NCBI RefSeq assembly: GCF_049647105.1
Contig: NZ_JBARWZ010000255.1
Location: forward strand, 55,103-119,102
Source of the DNA: Actinophytocola sp049647105
Lineage (GTDB): Bacteria > Actinomycetota > Actinomycetes > Mycobacteriales > Pseudonocardiaceae
Direction: 5' to 3'
DNA: 64,000 nucleotides
The notes under the pieces were generated by a model. It saw nothing but the letters and a program-made list of their open reading frames with translations, searched no databases and was not told the origin of the DNA. Positions 8,579-16,700 of the stretch are shown piece after piece. Numbering within the stretch: the first letter of the stretch is position 1; each line of letters begins with the position of its first letter. The translations under genes and the position numbers were made by a program.

Positions 8579-9157
8579 TCACTGGTCCTTGACCCTGGGA
8601 ATGATCAGGTTGGCGAGCTGGTTCGCCACCTGACACGGGTCGTATCGGCCCTCACCAGTGGACAGGACAGTAGCGCCCGCGGCAACCAGCTTCCCGCTTG
8701 GAAGATCGACCAAGATTTCGCAGAGCACGACCGTGTTCGTGTTCAATGCCTGAACAGCAGGCAAGCCGTCAATGGTCGTCGGCGTGATCGTGATGGTCGG
8801 CCCCGTGTCTGCCCGCGCCGTCGAGGTGCCCGTCTGGAACCCGACGACAAGACTCGTCGCATCCGCCCACTGGCAGATGTCATGACCGTCACTGAGCGCG
8901 TAGCCCTTCTCACCCTCAGGAGCGCCTCCCAGCACTTGGGCTTCATCGGGAGAGATCAGCTCACACAACCGGGCTAACGAATAATCCAGCGATTCCTGCT
9001 CGGAGGTCGATGCCACGGTCGACGCCTCGGAGGAAGACCGGGAACCGGTTTTCTGCGACCATGGTTGCCCTGCCGTCTCACTGCTGCAAGCACCCAGGGA
9101 GACGAGCGCGGCGAGGCTGATCGCGGCAACCACGATTCGCTTCGAAGCAGAAATCAC
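8579..9157 (-). CDS. DUF3558-family lipoprotein (copy 2 of 4)
   Basis: 192-residue predicted lipoprotein with signal peptide VVAAISLAALVSLGAC and a strong lipobox LGAC. After a Ser-rich linker come DYSLARLCELISPDEAQVLGG, SLVVGFQTGTSTARADTG and a C terminus ending LIIPRVKDQ. The middle (GFQTGTSTARADTGP) is almost identical to copy 1, so these two are the most recent duplicates. The GTG at 9157 lies eight bases after AGGA; a GTG at 9175 would add six residues with no visible ribosome site. Function unknown; position and family suggest the cell envelope and an ESX association. Confidence 0.84.
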   Translation of the reverse strand: MISASKRIVVAAISLAALVSLGACSSETAGQPWSQKTGSRSSSEASTVASTSEQESLDYSLARLCELISPDEAQVLGGAPEGEKGYALSDGHDICQWADATSLVVGFQTGTSTARADTGPTITITPTTIDGLPAVQALNTNTVVLCEILVDLPSGKLVAAGATVLSTGEGRYDPCQVANQLANLIIPRVKDQ

Positions 9158-9190
9158 TCGTTGGTCCTGTTGCACGTGGCGGTGAACATT

Positions 9191-9236
9191 GCGAGATTAA
9201 ACCCACGCCGATCGCACTCGGGAACGCGATCAACAC
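9191..9236 (-). repeat. promoter-region repeat C (shorter, diverged copy)
   Basis: A 46-bp block matching the best conserved core of repeats A and B: on the minus strand GTGTTGATCGCGTTCCCG, then a divergent part, then GGTTTAATCTCGC. It lies just upstream of the second DUF3558 gene. Its retention in three places, each upstream of an island gene, suggests a regulatory site or promoter and not chance similarity. Confidence 0.6.
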
Positions 9237-9246
9237 CGGGGCTCCC

Positions 9247-9819
9247 CTATTGGTCCCTGATCCTGGGAATGATCAGGTTCGACATTTCGGTCGCCACCTG
9301 ACACTCGTCGTACTTGCCTTCGCCTGCAGTCAGCACCGCCACGCCTGCACCGTACATTTTGCCGCTCGGAAGATCGACGAGGATCTCACAAATCACCGCA
9401 GTGCCAGATGTCAGCGCCTGCACAGCTGGCAAGCCATCAATGGTCGTCGGCGTGTTCGTGATGTTCGGCCCCGTGTCTGCCCGCGCCGTCGACGTGCCCG
9501 TCTGGAACCCGACGACAAGGCTCGTCGCATCAGCCCAAGAACAAATGTCATGACCGTCGTTGAGAGCGTTGCCCTTCTCACCCTCAGGAGACCCACCAAG
9601 GTCCTGCGCCTCCTCGGGAGACAGCAGCTCACACAACCGGGCAAGGGAATAGTCCGGCTCCTCCGGCTCAGACGTCTCCTCCGACGTTTCTTCCGACGAC
9701 TGGGACTCACTCGCGGTCGGCTTGGGCTGACCTGCCGTCGCGCTGTTGCACGCGGCAAGGACGACAAGCATCACGACTCCGAGAGCAGCCGCCGCGCCCC
9801 GCATCTCCCCTGAACGCAC
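9247..9819 (-). CDS. DUF3558-family lipoprotein (copy 1 of 4)
   Basis: 190-residue predicted lipoprotein. The GTG at 9819 overlaps the stop of the upstream small gene (TAGTG). The signal peptide (AAAALGVVMLVVLAAC) has a lipobox LAAC followed by NSATAGQPKPT. A Ser/Glu-rich linker, DYSLARLCELLSPEEAQDLGG, SLVVGFQTGTSTARADTG, IDGLPAVQAL and a C terminus ending LIIPRIRDQ complete the family pattern. It is first in the run of four paralogues and tightly coupled to the PE-like candidate, which suggests one transcript through the whole ESX-type island. Function unknown. Confidence 0.85.
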   Translation of the reverse strand: MRSGEMRGAAAALGVVMLVVLAACNSATAGQPKPTASESQSSEETSEETSEPEEPDYSLARLCELLSPEEAQDLGGSPEGEKGNALNDGHDICSWADATSLVVGFQTGTSTARADTGPNITNTPTTIDGLPAVQALTSGTAVICEILVDLPSGKMYGAGVAVLTAGEGKYDECQVATEMSNLIIPRIRDQ

Positions 9820-10184
9820 TACGGAGTCCGGTTGTAGGTTGCCGCGTGCAGGTCGTCTTCGTCGACGTAGTTGTCGATGCACTGCTTGAGCGCCGTCTCC
9901 GCCTTCGCGGTCTGGTCCGCGAGCAGCTGCAATGAAGCGATGAAGGAGTCGTCGCCGTCGTAGCGGCCCATCGACTTCTTGGCCATCGCCTCCCCCACAG
10001 GGTTGGCGCCCAACTGCACCTCGGCGTTACCGATGCCGCTCTTCGTCAGAAGCTGCTCGATCTGGTCCTTGACCTTGCCGAGCTTCGCCAACGCGTCGGC
10101 GGCGGCTTCTGCTTCGATGGAAACCTGGCCGCTCATGGCGGCGGTGCTGAAGGCGCTTACCGCGCCTCCGATTGCCTCGTACAC
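9819..10184 (-). CDS. small helical ESX-island protein (PE-like candidate)
   Basis: 121 residues, Ala-rich and predicted mostly helical, with no signal peptide or membrane segment. It starts MYEAIGGAVSAFSTAAMSG and continues with a long heptad-like helix (EAAADALAKLGKVKDQIEQLL). I do not recognise a named family. Size, composition and its place in an island with EspG- and PPE-like genes suggest a PE- or WXG-like partner, but no clear YxxxD/E export motif is visible except the NYVDEDD near the C terminus. The GTG at 10184 follows GGGGAG with a six-base spacer. It is the first gene after promoter repeat B, so probably the head of the island transcript. Confidence 0.7.
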   Translation of the reverse strand: MYEAIGGAVSAFSTAAMSGQVSIEAEAAADALAKLGKVKDQIEQLLTKSGIGNAEVQLGANPVGEAMAKKSMGRYDGDDSFIASLQLLADQTAKAETALKQCIDNYVDEDDLHAATYNRTP

Positions 10185-10329
10185 CTTGCGCTCCCCGGGT
10201 TACTCGGCTGCGCACACCCCTCTTGTGCGGCGCGTGACCGTCGTTGAGATTAACGCACGCGGATCACGGACGGGAACACAATCAACACAAAGACCGCCCG
10301 TCACCTGCGACGGGCACTCGCCGTGACGG
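10177..10329 (-). repeat. promoter-region repeat B
   Basis: About 153 bp aligning with repeat A (7824-7974) along its whole length. It spans the ribosome site and first codons of the 9819-10184 gene and its upstream region. This is the copy in its intact context, so it is the likely source of A and C. The conserved minus-strand core runs from TTGATT through GTTCCCG to TTAATCTC. Confidence 0.75.
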
Positions 10330-10384
10330 TTCGTGACGGGACTGCTCGCGCCGCGACCACTGGACTCGCGGGACCGGGGAGCGG

Positions 10385-11110
10385 CTATCGCTGGCTGACC
10401 TTGGCCAGCAGTTCTCCCAGGTGGTGGCGGAGTGTTGGGGCGTCCGCCGGGGCGATCGTCACCCAGTCCGTGCGGTCCTGGCCCTTCTTCGTGTAGGTCA
10501 GGTAGCGGCCCGACTCCGTGTCGAACCAGGACAGGACTTGGGAGCGCTTTCGGCCGCCCATGGGGTTGCGGGTGTTCACCGCCAGTTGGCCGACCCTTAG
10601 TTTGGGTTGGTCGGACAGGGCCTTCAGTACCTGGCGGTCCGTCGTTGTGCGGCCCGCTGGCCTGCCCTGCGCCATCGCCGTCAGGTCGGCCGACGGGATG
10701 GTGATCGACTGCTCCGTGCCCCGGCCGCACGGAGGCAGCAGCGCCACGATGGACGACACCACCGAGGTTGGGTCGATCTTCTGCAGGCTCAGGCCGTCCG
10801 AGGTCTGCGTGGCCAGCAAGGCTCGGCGGCCGTCGCCCGTGGACAGGGCCGACCTGTCCTCGAAGACCGCGTCCACGCTGTGGGTGCCCCGTGCCAGCAG
10901 CGTCAGCCAGTCCTCTATCTCCGGCGACAGGCGGCCCTGGGTGTCCATCAGCCGCTGGGTGCGGAGGTCCTCGAAGACTCGTTGGCGCAGCACGCTTCGC
11001 TGGTCCATCGTCTCGCCGTGGGACTTCGCTGTCAGCGGGTACGGCAACTCGCCGGCGTCCAGGGACTCCCACAGGAAGTCCAGGGCCACCGGCGTGAGGA
11101 ACGTCGTCAC
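10385..11110 (-). CDS. EspG-like ESX secretion-associated chaperone (copy 2)
   Basis: 241-residue paralogue of the EspG-like protein at 5127-5867. Shared blocks are TPVALDFLWESLDAGELPYP at the N terminus, VSSIVALLPPCGRGTEQSI in the middle, and GGRKRSQVLSWFDTESGRYL plus DWVTIAPADAPTLRHHL near the end. Family role: cytosolic chaperone for PPE-type substrates of an ESX system. The GTG at 11110 overlaps the hpt stop (GTGA), so it may be translated from the tilS-hpt transcript and not from the island promoter. The two EspG copies bracket the island, which may mean two different PE-PPE clients. Confidence 0.85.
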   Translation of the reverse strand: MTTFLTPVALDFLWESLDAGELPYPLTAKSHGETMDQRSVLRQRVFEDLRTQRLMDTQGRLSPEIEDWLTLLARGTHSVDAVFEDRSALSTGDGRRALLATQTSDGLSLQKIDPTSVVSSIVALLPPCGRGTEQSITIPSADLTAMAQGRPAGRTTTDRQVLKALSDQPKLRVGQLAVNTRNPMGGRKRSQVLSWFDTESGRYLTYTKKGQDRTDWVTIAPADAPTLRHHLGELLAKVSQR

Positions 11111-11661
11111 GACGAGTAGACCTTGGGGTCCAGCGTGCCGATGTAGGGCAGGTCCCGGTACCGCTCCGCGTAGTCCAGGCCGTAGCCCACCACGAACTCG
11201 TTCGGGATCTCGAAGCCCACGTACTTGACCGGGACCTCGACCTTCACGGCGTCCGGCTTGCGGAGCAGCGTGCAGACCTCCAGTGACGCCGGGTTGCGCG
11301 ACGCCAGGTTCTTCAGCAGCCACGACAACGTGAGGCCGGAGTCGATGATGTCCTCGACGATCAGCACATGCCGGTTCGCGATGTCCCGGTCCAGGTCCTT
11401 CAGGATGCGGACCACACCCGAGGACGACGTCGCGGAACCATAGGAGCTGACCGCCATGAACTCCATCTGCACCGGCACCGGCAGGGCGCGGGCGAAGTCG
11501 GTCATGAACATGACGGCACCCTTGAGCACACCGATCAGCACCAGGTCGGTGTGGTCGCCACGCTCCGGATACTCGTCGGCGACCTGCTTCGCGAGTTCTT
11601 TGATCTTGTCCTGGATCTGCTGCTCGGTGATCAAGACGGAGGCGATGTCGTCGCCGTACAC
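11107..11661 (-). CDS. hpt: hypoxanthine phosphoribosyltransferase
   Basis: Salvages hypoxanthine and guanine to IMP and GMP with PRPP; cytoplasmic. The 184-residue protein carries the PRPP signature HVLIVEDIIDSGLTLSWL, the N-terminal LVLIGVLKGAVMFMTDFAR, the flexible loop VSSYG, and KYVGFEIPNEFVVGYGLDY for base binding. The GTG at 11661 follows AGAGGGGA and begins 30 bases inside the end of tilS. This matches M. tuberculosis Rv3624c, which is likewise just after the tilS homologue. Confidence 0.95.
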   Translation of the reverse strand: MYGDDIASVLITEQQIQDKIKELAKQVADEYPERGDHTDLVLIGVLKGAVMFMTDFARALPVPVQMEFMAVSSYGSATSSSGVVRILKDLDRDIANRHVLIVEDIIDSGLTLSWLLKNLASRNPASLEVCTLLRKPDAVKVEVPVKYVGFEIPNEFVVGYGLDYAERYRDLPYIGTLDPKVYSS

Positions 11662-12629
11662 CCGGTCCCCTCTCCTGGCTCCCACGCGGTTACCCGAAGC
11701 CTCCCACGGGCCCGGCCCACCGCAAAGTTGCCCGGTAACCACACGGCACCCTGACCCCGCCAATCGCCGATCAGCGCGTCCACCGACCGCAGATGCGCGT
11801 CGGTCAGTTCAGGCACGCCGACCTGGAGAAGCCACCGGCGCAGCACCCTGCGCCGCAGCGCGGCCGGTTCCGCCGCCAGAACCGGCACCGCCAGCTCCCC
11901 CTCGATGAGCGCCGGCTCCAGGAGCCGGGTCGCGAGTGTGTCCAACGCCTCAGTGTCGTCACGCAGCTGCGCCGCGGTCCGTGCCAGCGCGGGCGCCACC
12001 CCGCCTCGCAGCACGTCCTCCAGCAGCGGCAGCACCTCCCTTCTCAGCCGGACCCTCGTGTAGGCCGGATCGACGTTGTGGGGGTCCTCCCACACGGTCA
12101 GACCCAGCTCCGCGCATGCTGCGACAGTGGTAGCACGGGGCACCGACAGAAACGGGCGTCCCCATGGGAGGTCGAGGTCGCGCATGCCCGCGATCGAACG
12201 CGGACCAGAGCCGCGGCCAAGCCCCAACAGGACGGTCTCGGCCTGGTCGTCCTGTGTGTGTCCAAGAAGGACCAACGGAAGCCCCGCCGAGCGCAGTACC
12301 TGGTATCGCGCGGAGCGGGCCGCCGCCTCCGGGCCGCCCCGGCCGGTCACCGACACCGTCAGCACCTGGACGTCGTCGATGCCCATGCCGTGCAACTGTT
12401 TCGCCGCGGCCGCCGCGACCTCCCCGGACCCCGCCTGCAGCCGGTGGTCGACGATCAGGCCGTGCACCGTGAGGCCACGCCGGGACGCTACGTACGAGGT
12501 GGCCGCCGCCAGTGCCAGCGAGTCGGCACCACCCGAGACGGCCACCGCGACCTCCGCGACGGGCCCGGCCTTGTCGAGCAGCTGCCGCACCGCCTGCCGC
12601 GTGCGGGCGACCGGCGCGAACCGGGTCAC
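11631..12629 (-). CDS. tilS: tRNA(Ile)-lysidine synthetase
   Basis: Modifies C34 of tRNA-Ile(CAU) to lysidine using ATP and lysine, so the tRNA reads AUA and not AUG; essential, cytoplasmic. The 332-residue protein has the PP-loop SGGADS, then VDHRLQAGSGEVA, GHTQDDQAETVLLGLGRGSG and the conserved RPFLSVPRATT region, with a short C-terminal domain as usual in Actinobacteria. The GTG at 12629 overlaps the stop of the metallopeptidase gene (GTGA). Its 3' end overlaps hpt by 31 bases. Homologue and order match Rv3625c. Confidence 0.94.
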   Translation of the reverse strand: MTRFAPVARTRQAVRQLLDKAGPVAEVAVAVSGGADSLALAAATSYVASRRGLTVHGLIVDHRLQAGSGEVAAAAAKQLHGMGIDDVQVLTVSVTGRGGPEAAARSARYQVLRSAGLPLVLLGHTQDDQAETVLLGLGRGSGPRSIAGMRDLDLPWGRPFLSVPRATTVAACAELGLTVWEDPHNVDPAYTRVRLRREVLPLLEDVLRGGVAPALARTAAQLRDDTEALDTLATRLLEPALIEGELAVPVLAAEPAALRRRVLRRWLLQVGVPELTDAHLRSVDALIGDWRGQGAVWLPGNFAVGRARGRLRVTAWEPGEGTGCTATTSPPS

Positions 12630-13708
12630 CGGCCGTGGACGCGCCGCACCCACGCCGCCGGGTCGGCGATCTCCGCCCGCAGTGGCACCGTCTCCGGCGA
12701 CTCCCACACCCGGTTGAAGCCGGTCATGCCGACCTCGTCCACGACGTACCTGGTGAACGCCGCACCAGCCGCGTACTGCTTGACCTTCGCGTCCACGCCG
12801 AGCAGCGACCGCAGGAGCCGGTCGAGCACGCCGCCGCCACGGCGCCGCTGCGTGAACCGGGCGCGGATCGTCGACACGCTCGGCACGACCGACGGTCCGA
12901 CCGCGTCCATCACGTGATCCGCGTGCCCCTCCAGCAGCGTCGACAACGCGATCAGGCGGTCGAACACCTCACGCTGCCGCGGCGACTGCAGCACCTCCAT
13001 CAGGCCGATCGGGCCCGGGCTGCCGGAGTCGGAGTCGTCGGCGCGGCGCCGGATCTGCTTGATGATCTCGGGCAGGCGCGTGAACGCACCGGTCGCCGTC
13101 TCGTCCAGTCCGGACAGGAACGACGCGACCTCGCCGGAGAAGTAGTCACGCAGCCACGGCACCGCCGTGAACTGCAGCCGGTGGGTGCACTCGTGCAGGC
13201 ACACCCACATCTGGAAGTCCTCGGCGGGCACGTCCAGCGCCCGCTGCGCGGCCAAGATGTTCGGCGCGACCAGCAGCAGCCGCCCGCCCTGCGGGTCACC
13301 GCCGAAGGGGTCGTACTGGCCGAGCACGCGGCCGCCGAGGAACGCCAGCACCATCCCCGCCTGCACCCCCGCGCTGCCCGCGAGCACACCACCCATCGGG
13401 CGGTTCTGCCCGGCAGGCAGGGCGCCGTCGGTCAACGCGGCCAGGCCCTCCGCCGCCGCCTCGACCCAGCGGCGCCGGTCGACGACGTCACCGGGGTGCA
13501 GCGGCAGGTCAAGCCCGAGGCCGGTCAGCTCACGCACGTGCGTCTCGGCGGTGTCGGTGGCGCCACGCAGCTGCGCGACGGCCAGCTCCGCCTCCTCCAT
13601 CGGCACGGCAGGACCCGGCTTGATCAGCTTCTGTGCGGTGGCCACGGCGATGCCCCAGTCCACCGGGGACCTGGTCCCGTCCTGCTGGTCAGCCGCCGCC
13701 GCGCTCAT
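12626..13708 (-). CDS. zinc-dependent metallopeptidase, DUF2342/zincin_2 family
   Basis: 360-residue cytoplasmic protein of a conserved actinobacterial family related to Rv3626c. It has the zincin motif HECTH (in VCLHECTHRLQF), followed about 90 residues later by LLEGHADHVMD, which supplies the third zinc ligand, a gluzincin-like arrangement. No signal peptide is seen. The substrate is unknown; some family members are annotated as associated with coenzyme F420 biosynthesis, by name only. ATG start at 13708. It is the first gene of metallopeptidase-tilS-hpt, each overlapping the next by a few to 31 bases. Confidence 0.88.
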   Translation of the reverse strand: MSAAAADQQDGTRSPVDWGIAVATAQKLIKPGPAVPMEEAELAVAQLRGATDTAETHVRELTGLGLDLPLHPGDVVDRRRWVEAAAEGLAALTDGALPAGQNRPMGGVLAGSAGVQAGMVLAFLGGRVLGQYDPFGGDPQGGRLLLVAPNILAAQRALDVPAEDFQMWVCLHECTHRLQFTAVPWLRDYFSGEVASFLSGLDETATGAFTRLPEIIKQIRRRADDSDSGSPGPIGLMEVLQSPRQREVFDRLIALSTLLEGHADHVMDAVGPSVVPSVSTIRARFTQRRRGGGVLDRLLRSLLGVDAKVKQYAAGAAFTRYVVDEVGMTGFNRVWESPETVPLRAEIADPAAWVRRVHGR

Positions 13709-13754
13709 GCCTCGACGCTACCGGACACGACGTGAAACGTCCGTGTCGACGGCA

Positions 13755-16700
13755 CTACTGACAGCCACAACCACGCAACGCCGCGGTCACGCTGTCCAGC
13801 GCGGGCCGCGCCGACGTCGACACCGTGCCGCTCGTCAGGAACGCGAACACCAGCGGCCTGTTGTCCTTGTCCAGCACGATGCCCGCGAGCGAGTTGATGC
13901 CGGTCAGCGAACCGGTCTTGGCCCGCACCCAGCCCTTGCCCGCGACCGCGTCCGCCTCGGTGTACCGCTCGGCGAGAGTGCCGCTGCCGCCCGCGACCGG
14001 CAGGCCGCCGAGCAGCGGACGCAGCTTCGCGGTGCGCGGGTCCTTGCCGTCCGGGCTGGCCGCGACCGCGAGGACCTCGGCGAGCAGCCGGGCGGTCATC
14101 TTGTTCTCCTCTGACATGCCGCTGCCGTCCCGCAGCACCACGCCGTCGACGGCGAACCCGTTCTCGCGGAGGACGTCCAGCATGGCCTTGCTGGCGCCGT
14201 CGAACGTCGGTTCCTCGCCCGCCTTGATCGCGACCTCGTGCGCGAGGACGTCGGCGAGCGTGTTCTCCGAGCGGTTCAGCATGTTGTCGACGAGCTGCGT
14301 CATGGGCGCTGAGCGGATCTCGCCGAGGACCTTCGCGGTCTCCGGCGCCTTCTTCTCGATCGAGTCGGCGGGCGACGCGCCGATGCGTTCCGCGAACGCG
14401 GCGACCAGGGTGCCGCCGGGATCGGTGGTGCGGGGCGAGTAGTTCTCCGTCGCGTCGCCCTGCCGGTCGCCGTCGAGCATGGCGGGCACGATCGGCGTGA
14501 TGAAGCCGGCGCCGATGTCGGCGGGCAGCCAGCTCTGCGCCAGGCCCGGCTCGGCGTAGCGGCTTTGGTCGATGTAGACGGTCTGGACCGCTGCGCCACT
14601 GGCCGTGACCTGGTCGACCAGCTCCGACAGGTGCGCCGCGCCGGGGTAGATCGACTCTTCGCCGATCTCGAGCGAGGAGATCGTCGGGTCACCGCCGCCC
14701 ACGATGATCACCTCGCCGGGCTGCTCGCCCTCGACGACCTTGGTGACCAGCTGTTCGGTCGGTTCGAGACTGAGCAGCGCCGCGGCGGCGGTGAGGATCT
14801 TGCCGGTGGACGCCGGGGTGATCGCGGCACCCGCGTTCTGCTCGTACAGCGTCTCGCCGGTGGCCGGGTCGATGACGATGCCGTTGAGGTTGCCGAGAGC
14901 AGGGCTGGAGATCGGGCCGGCCAGTACCTGCGCGACGCCCTGCTGGGTGGGGGCCGGGGTCGCGGCGTCCGGGCCGTGGAGCGCCGGTTGGTAGCTGATC
15001 GGCGCGGGCGGCGGTGCGATGGCGACCGGGTCCTCACCGGTGAGGCCGAGCTTGTCGGACAGACCGGGGACGAAGAAGACGGCACCCGCCGCCATGGCGA
15101 TGACGGCCACGACCGAGATGGCCGCGATCAGCAGCGGTTTCCTGTTCTTCCGCTGCTGCTCCGGCTCGTCGGGTTCCGGTTCGGACAGGCCGACACGCTG
15201 AGGTGCGGCGCGGGGCGGCTCCGGGGGTGGCCACTCGCCGCCGCGGTCCGGTTCCTGGCGGGTGAGGTTGACGGTGGTGCTGTCGGTGTCGCGGGTGAAG
15301 CTGGGCTGGTTGTCGCGGCGGATGAACGTGGTGGCGTTGTCGGCGGGGCTTTCGGGGCGGGAGAAGACCGGGCCCTTGACGGTGTCGCGGCGGATGAAGG
15401 CGGTCGGGGCGTCGGCCAGGCGCTCCTGTTTCCGGCCGCCGTGGTCGGGACGGAGGAAGCTTGTCGCGGGGGGCTGCGCGGCGTCGGCGGGCCGGACGAA
15501 GCTGGGCGTGGGACTGTCCCGCCGGGGCGGACGGTCCTCGGGGCGACCGAAACCGGTCGCGCCGGGGCGGGACGTGCCGGGCCGGGCGGAGCCCGGTCGG
15601 GCGGCGTCATCCTGCTTGCGGGCGCCGTCGGGGAAGTTCGATGGCGCGCCACTCCGGGAGTCATCCTGGCGGCCACCACCGACCGGCCGGACGAAGCTGG
15701 TCGCGGCGTTGTCCTGCCGGGTCGCGCCGGGCTGGGAGCCCTCTTGGCGGCCGAGGTCAGGCCGGGCGTCCTCCTCGCGGCCACCGTTCTCGGTCCTGGC
15801 GAAACTCGTCGCCGCGCCGTCCTGCCGAGTCGCGCGAGGCTGACGACCACCGTCGGGTCGCGCGGAGCCAGCCCCGCCCCACCGGGTCGCACTCGCCTGC
15901 GACTCCTCCTCGCCACCGCTCTCGGGCTGAGGACTTGCGCTGCGCCCCTGCCGCTGAGCGCCCTCCTGGCGACCACTATCAGGCCGAGCGAAGCCCTCCT
16001 CCCGGGCACCGCCCGACGACGACTCGTCCTGACGGTCGCCGCTTTCAGGCTGGAAACTTGGGCTGCGCCCCTGCCGCTGGGCACCCTCCTGGCGACCACC
16101 ATCAGGGCGAGCGAAGCCCTCCTCCCGGGCACCGCCCGATGACGACTCGTCCTGGCCGTCGCCGCTCTCAGACTGGAAGCGCGCTCCGCGAGCCTGCCGC
16201 GACGCACCAGCCTGGGAATCCTCCTGACGGTTGCCGTCGGACCGAGCGGAACCAGTTCCGCCCCGCCGGGCCGCACCGGACTGCGACTCCTCCTCGCCAC
16301 CACTCTCGGACTGGAAGCTTGCGCTGCGCCCCTGCCGAGACGCACCCGGCTGGGCGCCCTCCTCACGACCACCGTCAGGGCGAGCGAAGCCCTCCTCCCG
16401 GGCACCGCCCGACGACGACTCGTCCTGGCCGTCGCCGCTTTCGGGCTGGAAGCTCGCTCCGCGACCCTGCCGAGACCCACCAGCCTGCGAACCCTCCTGA
16501 CGGTCGCCGTCAGGGCGGGCGAAGCTCTCCTCCCGGGCACCGCCCGGTGTCGACTCGTCCTGACGGTCGCCGCTTTCAGGCTGGAAACTTGGGCCGCGCC
16601 CCTGCCGCTGAGCGCCCTCCTGGCGACCACCATCAGGCCGAGCGAAGCCGTCCTGACGGGCACCACCCGATGACGACTCGTCCTGGCCGTCGCCGCTCTC

